This document shows, in pieces, positions 40,815 to 50,082 of a stretch of 64,000 nt of DNA. The notes beneath the pieces were generated by a model. That model was not told where the DNA came from. It ran no database searches and saw only the letters and a list, made by a program, of their open reading frames with translations. This DNA comes from Cytophagales bacterium. GTDB taxonomy: Bacteria; Bacteroidota; Bacteroidia; Cytophagales; Microscillaceae. A program made the position numbers and the translations under genes. The stretch is from the NCBI GenBank assembly GCA_004293905.1, contig RDZE01000014.1:62001-126000 (forward strand). Direction: 5' to 3'. Numbering within the stretch: position 1 is the stretch's first letter; every line of letters starts with the position of its first letter.

Positions 40815-43168
40815 CAGACATTTTTTTTACTCAAGCAGATTGGCAACTATTTCTTAATATTAATACCTTGCCTCAACAGGCAGGGGTAGCCAAATATTTA
40901 CTCACTAAATTATTGGCAAAAGAACTCACAGACAACGCCTTAGATGCCTCGCCCGATGTAACTATTGAGCAAGAAATAGATGACCATTACAATACCACAC
41001 TTCGATTTATCAATAAAAATAAAACTTTTCAGGGCGATGATGATACCATTGCCCATCTTTTTTCTGTAAAACGCCCACTCACCAGTAGCAAACGCCTTCG
41101 CCTACCTAAAAGAGGTGCATTAGGCAATGGTTTAAGGGTAGTGGTGGCAATTGTGTACTGCCTAAAAGGAAACCTCAAAATAAGCACAAGCGGCAGAACC
41201 TTACAACTCATACCACAAGATGATGGCACCACTACTGCTATCCCAATTGCTCCTTACGAAGGTACTGATACCATTATAGAGGTAATCATTCCTGAAAATA
41301 TTTTTGGCACTACATCATTAGATTGGGCAGAAAAAGCCCTCAAAATCAATCAAGGGACACTGTACGAAGGCAAAACCAATGCTTATTGGTACGATTCAGA
41401 TAGTTTTTTTAGCTTATGCCAAACCAGCCCCTCTTATTTAACACTGCTCTCGTTTATACTGCTCTTTGAAGGTATAAATACGAACAAAGCAAAACAAATT
41501 AGTCAATTATTTTCTTCTAATACAATCACTAATACACTCAATCGCCAACAAGCAGAGCAGTTACTCACCCAACTCCGTGAAAATAGCCAACCACTTCCCC
41601 CCAAAAAAATGGGCGCAGTGGGTACAATCCCCAATTTTGATGCTTATTATTTACAACAAGCCTCCTATGAGCTACCTACCACACAAGGCAATCACAATGC
41701 GCAAATTCCTTGTATCATAGAGTTTTTTGCACAAACCAGCCCCGATATAGCACAAATACAGTTTTTTGTCAATAGAACCCCTATCATTGGTGAAGTAGGC
41801 ATTAGTTATTTAGAAAAAAATATATCCATTTTTGGTTGCGGTCTTCATCTTTTCACCCCTTGCGCCACCCTTCTCAAACCACCCATTGTATGGGTCAATG
41901 TGCTCACCCCTTATATGCCCATTGTAAGCAACGGCAAAGAACCCGACCTTTCCGTCCTCAATCATTTTATTTCAGAAGGCATCACCAAAATAAGCAATCA
42001 GCTTCGTAAAAAGCAATTACAAGCCAATACAAACAATTTCTCCATTTCGCAAGAAAAAATCCCCTCACAAAAACAAATCGTAATAGAGTACCTGACACAA
42101 GCCATTAACAAAGCCTCTGGCGAAGGTCAGTATCGCTATTCGTTGCGTCAACTTTACTATGCCCTCCGCCCTATAGTAATCACACACACCCAAAAAGAGC
42201 TAAAATATGCCCACTTCACCCAACTCATCACCGAATATGAATATGAAACGGGCAAAGATTTGCAAGGTATTTATCGCGATGAGCGCGGCACACTACTACA
42301 CCCACACACCCACCAAGAAATACGCTTAGGCACTAAAAACATAGAAAAATACCAAAGACCTGTTTATAATTTCAATAAAATTTTATACTCCGAAAAAGAA
42401 GGTTTTTTCGAAATTCTCAAAGACACAGGTTTCTTAGAGCGTTATGATTGTGCCCTACTCACCTCCAAAGGTTTTGCCAGCCGTGCCGCCCGCGATGTCA
42501 TAGACCTTTTGGCAAATACTGAAGAAGCTCTCACCTTTTTCTGTATTCACGATGCCGACCTATCGGGCACGCTCATTTACCAAGCCCTACAAGGTGCTAC
42601 TAAAGCACGCCCTGAGCGCAAAGTAAATATCATCAATTTAGGGTTAGAACCTTGGGAAGGTTTAAAAATGGGCTTAGAAGTAGAAAAATTAGAAAAAAAA
42701 TCAAATAAAAAAGCCGCTGATTATATTCAAAAACAACCCACAGAAATACTTCCTCAAGACTTTATAAACCCTCAATACACCCAACCAAACTGGGAAGAGT
42801 GGTTACAACACTATCGCATAGAACTCAATGCGATGGACACTCCTACTTTTTTGAATTGGTTAGAACAAAAAATACAACCTTACCATACCCAAAAAGTAAT
42901 CCCCGATACCCAATATTTACAGACCATCGCCACTCAAACCGCTGAAAATACACTCAAAAACCAAATCAGAACGATGATACTACAAAAACTTAACATAGAA
43001 AACCAAATAGAACAAGAACTTCATCAGCACCTCCCCGAATTAATCGCCAAAATACAACAGCAAAATTTACAAGATGCCATCGCACAAGCCCTCAGCGAAA
43101 ACCCAACACATAATTGGCTACATTCATTACAGGAAATTTTGGAAAAAATAAGCCAAAATAAAGCCTAA
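40811..43168 (+). CDS. Single-polypeptide type IIB topoisomerase-like protein (Topo VIII-like: GHKL + Spo11/TopoVI-A-like)
   Basis: A 785-residue protein not seen in ordinary bacterial operons. The N-terminus has a GHKL-type ATP site: Glu38...Asn42 in KELTDNALDAS, later RGALGNGLRVVVAI. The usual G1 box (DxGxG) looks degenerate. A transducer-like middle leads to a winged-helix region with RYSLRQLYYALRPI, where Tyr450 (or Tyr449) matches the catalytic Tyr position of Topo VI-A/Spo11. A Toprim-like domain follows, with Glu528 in LYSEKEGFFEIL and Asp581/Asp583 in IHDADLSGT. Topo VI A and B are normally separate, archaeal-type subunits; fused B-A proteins are known as Topo VIII. It would cut and pass duplex DNA using ATP. 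The C-terminal 130 residues are helical, Gln-rich and unrecognised. It overlaps the upstream gene by 4 bases. Confidence 0.7.
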   Translation: MTDIFFTQADWQLFLNINTLPQQAGVAKYLLTKLLAKELTDNALDASPDVTIEQEIDDHYNTTLRFINKNKTFQGDDDTIAHLFSVKRPLTSSKRLRLPKRGALGNGLRVVVAIVYCLKGNLKISTSGRTLQLIPQDDGTTTAIPIAPYEGTDTIIEVIIPENIFGTTSLDWAEKALKINQGTLYEGKTNAYWYDSDSFFSLCQTSPSYLTLLSFILLFEGINTNKAKQISQLFSSNTITNTLNRQQAEQLLTQLRENSQPLPPKKMGAVGTIPNFDAYYLQQASYELPTTQGNHNAQIPCIIEFFAQTSPDIAQIQFFVNRTPIIGEVGISYLEKNISIFGCGLHLFTPCATLLKPPIVWVNVLTPYMPIVSNGKEPDLSVLNHFISEGITKISNQLRKKQLQANTNNFSISQEKIPSQKQIVIEYLTQAINKASGEGQYRYSLRQLYYALRPIVITHTQKELKYAHFTQLITEYEYETGKDLQGIYRDERGTLLHPHTHQEIRLGTKNIEKYQRPVYNFNKILYSEKEGFFEILKDTGFLERYDCALLTSKGFASRAARDVIDLLANTEEALTFFCIHDADLSGTLIYQALQGATKARPERKVNIINLGLEPWEGLKMGLEVEKLEKKSNKKAADYIQKQPTEILPQDFINPQYTQPNWEEWLQHYRIELNAMDTPTFLNWLEQKIQPYHTQKVIPDTQYLQTIATQTAENTLKNQIRTMILQKLNIENQIEQELHQHLPELIAKIQQQNLQDAIAQALSENPTHNWLHSLQEILEKISQNKA

Positions 43169-43170
43169 TA

Positions 43171-43202
43171 TTTGCGAATAAGGTAAAAAAACACTAATTT
43201 TG
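43171..43202 (+). promoter_or_regulatory. Promoter of the alpha-oxoamine synthase gene
   Basis: TTTG (43171-43174), 20-base spacer, TAATTTTG (43195-43202): full consensus. It is so close to the first GTG (43211) that the mRNA would be leaderless unless the GTG at 43250 is used. Confidence 0.7.
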
Positions 43203-43210
43203 CCCCTTAT

Positions 43211-44494
43211 GTGTTCTTAAATACTCAACAGAAAATCAATAGAAAAGTGGATATATTCGAAAAAGTAATCAACAATAGAGGACCCTTGGGTCAGTACTCC
43301 GACCAAGTTCATGGCTACTTTGCTTTCCCAAAATTAGAAGGCGAAATAGGTCCTCACATGCGCTTTCAAGGCAAAGAAGTGCTAAATTGGAGTCTTAACA
43401 ATTATTTAGGGTTAGCAAACCACCCTGAAGTTCGCAAAGCCGATGCCGATGCCTCTCAACAGTGGGGATTAGCCTATCCGATGGGCGCGCGCATGATGTC
43501 GGGCGAATCTAAATACCACGAACAATTAGAACAAGAATTGGCATCTTTTGTAGGCAAAGAAGCAGGCGTACTGCTCAATTACGGCTACCAAGGTGTAGTA
43601 TCTATCATAGATGCACTTCTTGACCGCCGCGATGTTGTCGTCTATGATGCCGAATCGCACGCATGTATTTTAGATGGCTTGCGCTTGCACGTAGGCAAAA
43701 GATTTGTATTCAAACACAATGACATAGAAAGCTGTGAAAAACAACTTGAACGTGCCGATAAATTAGCCAAAGAAACAGGTGGAGGCGTTTTGGTCATCAC
43801 AGAAGGTATTTTTGGCATGTCAGGTGCAATGGGTAAGTTAAAAGACATTGTAGCACTAAAATCAAAATACAATTTCCGATTATTTGTAGATGACGCACAC
43901 GGCTTTGGTACAATGGGTGCTACAGGTGCTGGCACACACGAAGCACAAGGCGTGATAGAGGGTGTCGATGTATACTTCTCTACCTTTGCAAAATCTATGG
44001 CAAGCATTGGCGCATTTGTAGCCACTAAAAAAGAAGTATGCGACTACCTGCGTTATAATATGCGTTCTCAAATTTTTGCCAAATCATTACCTATGCCTTT
44101 AGTAGTAGGTGGGCTCAAACGATTAGAATTGTTGCGTTCTCAGCCTCAACTTCGTGAAAAACTTTGGACAGTAGTACGTGCCTTACAAGATGGCTTACGC
44201 AAAAATGGCTTTAATTTAGGCAAAACAGAATCTCCCGTAACACCCGTATTTTTAGAAGGTGATGAAAGTGAAGCCACTAATCTAGTAGGTGATTTGCGCG
44301 AAAATTATAAAATCTTCTGTTCTATCGTAGTTTATCCTGTAGTACCCAAAGGTGTGATTATGTTAAGATTGATTCCTACCGCTGCTCATACCCTCGAAGA
44401 CGTGGAAAGAACCATCAAGGCTTTCTCCGAAATAGCTCCTAAATTAAAGTCAGGTAACTACAAAGGACAACTTTATCAGTTCCAAACAGCCTAA
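43211..44494 (+). CDS. Alpha-oxoamine synthase, serine-palmitoyltransferase-like
   Basis: A PLP enzyme of up to 427 residues that would join an amino acid to an acyl-CoA. In Bacteroidota the closest role is serine palmitoyltransferase (sphingolipid) or cysteate acyltransferase (sulfonolipid) synthesis; KBL-type activity is the alternative. The PLP lysine is Lys261 in STFAKSMASIGAF, with FVDDAHGFGTMG upstream of it and NYLGLANHPEV near the start. There is no ATG at the 5' end. GTG 43211 gives the longest form; GTG 43250 (VDIFEKV...) fits the expected N-terminus and the promoter position better. Next gene: histone-H1-like. Confidence 0.82.
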   Translation: MFLNTQQKINRKVDIFEKVINNRGPLGQYSDQVHGYFAFPKLEGEIGPHMRFQGKEVLNWSLNNYLGLANHPEVRKADADASQQWGLAYPMGARMMSGESKYHEQLEQELASFVGKEAGVLLNYGYQGVVSIIDALLDRRDVVVYDAESHACILDGLRLHVGKRFVFKHNDIESCEKQLERADKLAKETGGGVLVITEGIFGMSGAMGKLKDIVALKSKYNFRLFVDDAHGFGTMGATGAGTHEAQGVIEGVDVYFSTFAKSMASIGAFVATKKEVCDYLRYNMRSQIFAKSLPMPLVVGGLKRLELLRSQPQLREKLWTVVRALQDGLRKNGFNLGKTESPVTPVFLEGDESEATNLVGDLRENYKIFCSIVVYPVVPKGVIMLRLIPTAAHTLEDVERTIKAFSEIAPKLKSGNYKGQLYQFQTA

Positions 44495-44585
44495 TTTGTA
44501 AAAAAAAGCACAATTATTGCACTTATTTATATTATTTTTATTTACTTTACGTTTAACATATTAATTAATTAATCTTTTTAGTACT

Positions 44586-44777
44586 ATGAGCAGATACGAT
44601 GAAATCTACAATCTAATAACAGAGTTGAAAGATGATTTCGACAAATTCTACAACAAAAACAATCAAGCCGCTGGCACACGTGTACGCAAAGGTATGCAAG
44701 ACCTTAAAGTCATAGCGCAAACCATTCGTACAGAAGTACAAGGCAAGAAAAACGAAGTTGCACAAAGCAAACGTTAA
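44586..44777 (+). CDS. Histone H1-like small protein
   Basis: A 63-residue protein beginning MSRYDEIYNLITELKDDFDK, typical of the Bacteroidota histone H1-like (Hc1-related) family. It has an acidic/helical first half and a basic second half (TRVRKGMQDLKVIAQTIR) that could bind DNA. Possible chromatin-associated protein. A strong terminator follows, so it appears to be a single-gene or last-gene transcript. Confidence 0.8.
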   Translation: MSRYDEIYNLITELKDDFDKFYNKNNQAAGTRVRKGMQDLKVIAQTIRTEVQGKKNEVAQSKR

Positions 44778-44804
44778 TTTTCTGTTTTTTTGTTCGTATG
44801 ATAC

Positions 44805-44848
44805 AACAAAGTGTTTATACTTCGTCAGTACAAACACTTTGTTTTTTT
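44805..44848 (+). terminator. Terminator after the histone-like gene
   Basis: A 16-bp stem (44805-44820 with 44828-44843) with one mismatch and a 7-base loop, followed by a long T-run. Confidence 0.85.
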
Positions 44849-44864
44849 TATTTTATAGCTTCCC

Positions 44865-46328
44865 TTATCCTATTTCAGTAAAAATATCTTCTCTTAATAG
44901 TGGCAAACTCATACAATGAGAACCACCGCGCGCCCGCGAAAGCTCTGCCGAAGGGAGCAGTATTAGCGTATCTTTTACATCATCGGGTTGCAGTGTGCCT
45001 TGTTCAAATTTTTCTAATAATTCTCCTGCTGTAATCACCTCAAAACCATACTTTTTAAAGGCTTCCGCAGTCTTGGTATTGCGGTCATACCCTACTACAA
45101 CACCTTCTTTAAGGGCTAATACGTTGCAAGAGTCTGTCCATTGCTCACGCGAAGCAAAAGGAAACTCACGATTACCAGAGTAAATAAACTTAACTTCATC
45201 ATTGCATCTAAAATCCTCAAAACTAATGTTTTTAAGTAAATCTTTGATGCTCTTAAAATTTTTAGGCTTTTTACGTCCCTTTTCATATTGTTTAATGCGC
45301 ACATGAAGAGCTTCATCTGCATCTGTTTTTTGATAAAACGTTTCATTCGCTTTCTTTTTCTTTGGTACAAATAGATTCTCGTAGAGTACCCACACATTTC
45401 TTTTCACTTGTGTAAAAACAGTATCAATATGCATAAAATCGCGTTTAGCAGGAATTTCAATGACTGAAACTTTGCGAACAACATTTCTCTCGAACAAAGC
45501 ACTTATAACTTGGTTCACTGCCTTCGGAGTAGTTCTTTCACTACAACCAATCAAGATGTGGTCATTACTAATCGTCATTACGTCCCCTCCTTCTAAGGTA
45601 ACCCTATAGTCCTCTTTTTCTTCGTCAGTAGCAAAAAAATGATGCTCATCTTCAGTAATTTCTATAATTTTATCTCTATAATTTTGAAATAAGTCGTGAT
45701 GATTAAAAATGTATTTCATCATCAAAGACTCACGCATACGGACTAATTTGGCAGGGCTATTCAGCAAAATATGGTCATTGATGACAATACCAATATCACG
45801 CGTAAATATAAAATTGGGCACAGGTGGGAAAAGCATCGTTTTATCGGGCAAACTACCCGAAACCAATGTTTTGGCTAAATCTATGTCAGACAGCCCCACC
45901 AATCTATGTTGTGTTTCGAAAGAGCACTTTTCAATGGCACATACAGCCGATACCAAACGTATTTTTACATCATTATTTTTCAGAATTTCTGAGAGTAAAT
46001 ACTGAGGGTCTATCACTTTATCCGATTTGAAGTATTGGGTACTATCGGGCTTATAAAACTCACGATTGGCTTCAGGAGCATCTACCTCCTTCATTTTTCC
46101 TTTGATTTTTTCGGGGTCAAGAAAATAAAGTAAGATTTTCACATAATAATCGTACTCCTCTTTGCGCATCTTATCTAAGTGAATAATATCTTCAAAAAGC
46201 CAATCTTGAGCCTTTGAAGGAACTACCTTGCCCAATCCGCTATCAGGGCTATGAATCATCAAACGTTTCAAACGACCAATTTCAGAGGTTACAAAAATTT
46301 CATTTTTTATTGTTGAACTTTTACGCAT
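44865..46328 (-). CDS. Arginine deiminase-like protein (amidinotransferase fold)
   Basis: A 487-residue protein of the guanidino-group-modifying superfamily. Blocks seen are PNFIFTRDIG, LEGGDVMTISNDHILIG, FMHIDTVFTQV and the nucleophile Cys in RGGSHCMSLPLLRED near the C-terminus. These fit arginine deiminase (arginine to citrulline plus ammonia), although it is about 70-80 residues longer than classical ArcA, with an insertion between the HID and the C-terminal Cys (a Lys-rich stretch near FVPKKKKANE). It is divergent from speA (119-base gap). No arcB or arcC is adjacent. Confidence 0.85.
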   Translation of the reverse strand: MRKSSTIKNEIFVTSEIGRLKRLMIHSPDSGLGKVVPSKAQDWLFEDIIHLDKMRKEEYDYYVKILLYFLDPEKIKGKMKEVDAPEANREFYKPDSTQYFKSDKVIDPQYLLSEILKNNDVKIRLVSAVCAIEKCSFETQHRLVGLSDIDLAKTLVSGSLPDKTMLFPPVPNFIFTRDIGIVINDHILLNSPAKLVRMRESLMMKYIFNHHDLFQNYRDKIIEITEDEHHFFATDEEKEDYRVTLEGGDVMTISNDHILIGCSERTTPKAVNQVISALFERNVVRKVSVIEIPAKRDFMHIDTVFTQVKRNVWVLYENLFVPKKKKANETFYQKTDADEALHVRIKQYEKGRKKPKNFKSIKDLLKNISFEDFRCNDEVKFIYSGNREFPFASREQWTDSCNVLALKEGVVVGYDRNTKTAEAFKKYGFEVITAGELLEKFEQGTLQPDDVKDTLILLPSAELSRARGGSHCMSLPLLREDIFTEIG

Positions 46329-46447
46329 AAAATTTTTTTTTATCTATTATTAAAAATATAACTTACAAATATTATAAATTTGCCCTACCAAAACAAATAT
46401 CAAATTAAAATATTTATCTCTCATAAGCCAACAAGTAAAAAACTAAA

Positions 46448-47833
46448 ATGAAAAGTTATATTGACCTCATAGAGCAAACCTTTGAATTTCCTACTGAAGA
46501 GTTCAGAGTAGAAAACAATGAACTCTTGTTCAATGGTATACGCTTGATGGACATTATCAAACAGTATGGCACTCCCCTAAAGCTCACTTATCTACCCAAA
46601 ATCAGTGAACACATACGCTACGCAAAACGCATTTTTAAAAATGCCATTCGTAAGTTGAAATACAACGGTGATTATACTTACTGTTACTGTACAAAGGCTT
46701 CTCATTTTCACTTCGTTTTAGAAGAAGTATTAGACAACAAAGTACATATAGAAACTTCTTCCGCCTATGACATAGCCATCGTCAAAAAACTTTATGAAAA
46801 AGGCTCCATTAATAAAGATACTTATTTGCTCTGCAATGGCTTCAAAAGAGAGAACTACACAAGAGGTGTTCGCGAACTTTTAGAAATGGGACTCAACTGC
46901 ATTCCTATTTTAGACAATTTGAAAGAAATCAATGAATATGAGCAAGCGCAATGTGAAACCATTGAATTAGGCATCAGGGTAGCCTCTGACGAAGAACCTA
47001 ACTTCGAGTTCTATACTTCCCGTTTAGGCATTCGCTACGCAGATATACACACCCTCTACAAAGAAAAAATAGCAACCAATCCCAAATTTAAGCTCAAAAT
47101 GCTGCACTTCTTCATCAATACAGGCATCAAAGACAGTGCATATTATTGGAGTGAATTGAGCCGTTTTGTGTATAAATATTGCGAACTCAAAAAAGTATGC
47201 CCCGATTTAGATACTATTGACATCGGAGGTGGATTCCCTATTCAAACTTCTTTGCAATTTGAATACAACTACTCTTATATGGCAGAGCAAATCATAGAAA
47301 ATATCCAATGGATTTGCAACAAAAGCAACGTACCCGTGCCTAACCTCTTCACCGAGTTTGGTAGCTTTACAGTAGGCGAAAGTGGTGCAATCATTTATTC
47401 GGTAATAGACCAAAAACTGCAAAACGACAAAGAACTTTGGTACATGATAGATGGTTCTTTTATTACACACCTGCCCGATGTTTGGGGTATGAATCAAAAA
47501 TTTATCATGATGGCTGTCAATAATTGGGACAACCCTCACCACAAAGTTAATTTGGGTGGGCTCACTTGCGACTCTATGGATTACTACAACTCCGAAGCCC
47601 ATACCTCAGAAGTGTTTTTGCCAATGATCAATGAAGGTGAAATGCAATACATAGGTTTTTTCCATACAGGTGCTTACCAAGACTCACTCGGGGGCTATGG
47701 TGGCATTCAGCACTGCCTCATTCCTGCACCCAAGCACATCATTGTAGATAGAGATGAAAATGATGGTATCATTACGCGATTATTTGCCCCAGAACAAGAT
47801 AGTGAGCCAATGTTGAAAATTTTAGGCTATTAA
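46448..47833 (+). CDS. speA: Arginine decarboxylase (PLP, alanine-racemase fold)
   Basis: A 461-residue decarboxylase that would make agmatine, the first step of polyamine synthesis. It has the PLP-binding Lys in YCYCTKASHFHFV and the Gly-rich phosphate loop IDIGGGFPIQ. FTEFGSFTVGESGAIIY and the C-terminal GGYGGIQHCLIP region are also present. It is shorter than the 630-650-residue E. coli SpeA, as is usual in Bacteroidota. It is transcribed away from the arginine deiminase-like gene, and followed by a small lipoprotein and a polyamine-acetyltransferase-like gene. Confidence 0.88.
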   Translation: MKSYIDLIEQTFEFPTEEFRVENNELLFNGIRLMDIIKQYGTPLKLTYLPKISEHIRYAKRIFKNAIRKLKYNGDYTYCYCTKASHFHFVLEEVLDNKVHIETSSAYDIAIVKKLYEKGSINKDTYLLCNGFKRENYTRGVRELLEMGLNCIPILDNLKEINEYEQAQCETIELGIRVASDEEPNFEFYTSRLGIRYADIHTLYKEKIATNPKFKLKMLHFFINTGIKDSAYYWSELSRFVYKYCELKKVCPDLDTIDIGGGFPIQTSLQFEYNYSYMAEQIIENIQWICNKSNVPVPNLFTEFGSFTVGESGAIIYSVIDQKLQNDKELWYMIDGSFITHLPDVWGMNQKFIMMAVNNWDNPHHKVNLGGLTCDSMDYYNSEAHTSEVFLPMINEGEMQYIGFFHTGAYQDSLGGYGGIQHCLIPAPKHIIVDRDENDGIITRLFAPEQDSEPMLKILGY

Positions 47834-47890
47834 AAATACTTTTTTTTGGGAAAAAACGTACTAATTATAAATTATTTAGAAGACAGACGT

Positions 47891-48022
47891 ATGAAAAAAA
47901 TTCTGATATTCAGTGCCATTTTTACCGTAGTAGGGCTTTCGGCATGTAAAAAACAATACACTTGCCCCACTTATGCCAAACAAACAAGCACATTGGTTAA
48001 AAAAGCAGAAGTAAAACCCTAA
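47891..48022 (+). CDS. Small lipoprotein (43 residues)
   Basis: A short frame, MKKILIFSAIFTVVGLSACK, with a perfect lipobox (LSAC, Cys19), followed by a 24-residue basic tail with a second Cys (YTCPTYAK). It lies 57 bases after speA. No family recognised; similar tiny lipoproteins are frequent in Bacteroidota genomes. Confidence 0.6.
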   Translation: MKKILIFSAIFTVVGLSACKKQYTCPTYAKQTSTLVKKAEVKP

Positions 48023-48069
48023 TTGTATAGTGCATTTTACTCCATCAAAGCATCATCATTTATAAGAAA

Positions 48070-48555
48070 TTATAGATGATGATGCCAATATTTTATTTGC
48101 TCCTCAGTGAGTGCGGCATTGAGCCACCCTGCTTCCATAGAGGCTTCAAAACGATTATAGAAATCAATCGCCAACTGATTCCAGTCCAAGACCTGCCAAC
48201 TGATGCGCTTACACCCATCTTGGTAAGCCCTCTGAATTATGGTTTTGAATAAACCAAAACCAATTTTATATTGGCGGTAATGCTCTTTTACATAAAAATC
48301 TTCTAAATACAAACATTTGCCCTTCCAAGTAGAATAGCGGTAGTAAAACAAAGCCATTCCCACTATTTCACTACCCACCTCTGCTACATAAAATTGATAA
48401 ATAGGCATCGCACCAAAACCATCTTCATACATCATCTCTATAGTATTTGTGTGCTCAATTTCTGCTTTTTCATAAATAGCTAACTCGCGCACCAAACCCC
48501 AAATAGCGGGTACGTCTTCGCGCTGACCTAAACGAATTGTATACTCTATATGCAT
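48070..48555 (-). CDS. GNAT acetyltransferase, diamine/thialysine N-acetyltransferase-like
   Basis: A 161-residue GNAT enzyme. It contains LYLEDFYVKEHYRQYKIGFG (acetyl-CoA loop) and ISWQVLDWNQLAIDFYNRFEA, a pattern typical of spermidine/diamine acetyltransferases. The loop RxxGxG is altered to RQYKIGFG, which still fits. Its place next to arginine decarboxylase makes a polyamine role likely, but this is inference. Confidence 0.72.
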   Translation of the reverse strand: MHIEYTIRLGQREDVPAIWGLVRELAIYEKAEIEHTNTIEMMYEDGFGAMPIYQFYVAEVGSEIVGMALFYYRYSTWKGKCLYLEDFYVKEHYRQYKIGFGLFKTIIQRAYQDGCKRISWQVLDWNQLAIDFYNRFEASMEAGWLNAALTEEQIKYWHHHL

Positions 48556-48645
48556 TAGTACTTTTAAATTTTATTGGCACAAATGTACATTTATTTTGCC
48601 AAAAAAAACTATCTTTACCCCCATAAAACACTACTCAAACAAGGC

Positions 48646-50082
48646 ATGATACCCGCACAAATACTCAACTATGTAGTAGAAAGAAAAATAGGAGAAGGGG
48701 GTATGGGAACTGTATTCCTTGCACACCACCTACAACTCAACAGAAAAGCTGCCATCAAAGCTTTACACCCTCTCTATGTGAGCAATCCTTACATTCGCGA
48801 ACGTTTTCGACAAGAAGCCGCACTGCTCGCTGAACTCAAACACCCTACTATAGTAAGCCTATACGATTATCTCGAAGAACCACAAGGGCTATATCTTATT
48901 ATGGAATACATAGAAGGGAAGCCCCTCGATGAATACATCTCTCAAGTTTCAGGACCTATCAGCGAAGCCAAAACCCTGCAAATAATGGCAGAAGTATTAG
49001 AGGGCTTCGAGTATGCGCATAATCGTGGCATCGTGCATAGAGATATAAAACCCTCTAATTTGATAGTAACTGACGATTTTCACGCCAAAATATTAGATTT
49101 CGGTATTGCAAAAATAGTAGAAGACAATAAAGCCCTCACCAAAGTAGGCACACGCATGGGAACGGTATTGTATATGAGCCCTGAACAAGTAAAAGGAGAA
49201 CCTACTGATAAAAGAAGTGATGTGTACGCCTTAGGCGTAACACTGTTCCAAATGGTTACAGGACGTGTACCTTATAACGAAAATAAAGCCACCGAATACG
49301 AAATTTATTCCGAAATAGTAAATAACCCGCTCCCAAGAGCCAATACTTTTTATCCAAGTGTTTCTGCTCATATACAACATATTATAGACAAAGCCACAGC
49401 CAAAAACCCCGCAGACAGATTTCAGAGTTGTGCCCTTTTTAAAGAAGCACTTCTAAAACATTCGTCATCGGAGCAACCTATCAAAATTCAATCTACACAG
49501 CAATCACAAAAAACAACCACCACAAAAAATAAAGTAAAAAATAAAAATACTACCTCATATACATTTTGGTTTTTTGCCCTATTTCTGCTACTACTTGTAA
49601 GTGCTATTGTTTTTCTAAACCCCTTTGGGCTCAGCATTTTCAAAAAAATTGCATTTTATAACAATGAAAAACAAGACCTCACAAAGAAATATGCCTACGA
49701 ACGACAACTCCGACAAAAAGCCATCAATAACCTGATAGCCTACTATCAAGCCCTCGAAACACATAATTTTGACAATGTAGCCCCTTTTTATGCTGAAAAA
49801 GTAAATAAATATTTCAGTTATATAGATGTACGCCCCGATCCTGACATCAAAGCCTCTTTGCGCAATGGCTGGAAAACATACCCCTATGAAAAACACGATA
49901 TAGATACTACCTCTATCATAGTAGAGGAAGATTCTTTGCAAAACTATTCCTTACAATATGAGTATATTTATCACTATAAGAACCAAAATAATACTCAAAA
50001 TAAACAAGTGAAAAGAACAGGTGAGTTAAAATTTGATAAAAATTGGAAAATTTTTTATGTTACTAATCTCGAAAATGAATAA
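48646..50082 (+). CDS. Membrane-anchored Ser/Thr protein kinase
   Basis: A 478-residue kinase. It has the Gly loop GEGGMGTVF (residues 16-24), the catalytic Lys in AAIKALHP, HRDIKPSNL, DFGIAK and SPEQVKGE, and then a Ser/Thr/Lys linker. One membrane helix (YTFWFFALFLLLLVSAIVFL) comes near residue 310, followed by an outer domain that resembles an NTF2/DUF4440 fold. ATG 48646 (MIPAQIL) is preferred over an upstream in-frame TTG because the kinase fold begins here. The 3' end overlaps the next gene by 8 bases. Targets unknown. Confidence 0.88.
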   Translation: MIPAQILNYVVERKIGEGGMGTVFLAHHLQLNRKAAIKALHPLYVSNPYIRERFRQEAALLAELKHPTIVSLYDYLEEPQGLYLIMEYIEGKPLDEYISQVSGPISEAKTLQIMAEVLEGFEYAHNRGIVHRDIKPSNLIVTDDFHAKILDFGIAKIVEDNKALTKVGTRMGTVLYMSPEQVKGEPTDKRSDVYALGVTLFQMVTGRVPYNENKATEYEIYSEIVNNPLPRANTFYPSVSAHIQHIIDKATAKNPADRFQSCALFKEALLKHSSSEQPIKIQSTQQSQKTTTTKNKVKNKNTTSYTFWFFALFLLLLVSAIVFLNPFGLSIFKKIAFYNNEKQDLTKKYAYERQLRQKAINNLIAYYQALETHNFDNVAPFYAEKVNKYFSYIDVRPDPDIKASLRNGWKTYPYEKHDIDTTSIIVEEDSLQNYSLQYEYIYHYKNQNNTQNKQVKRTGELKFDKNWKIFYVTNLENE

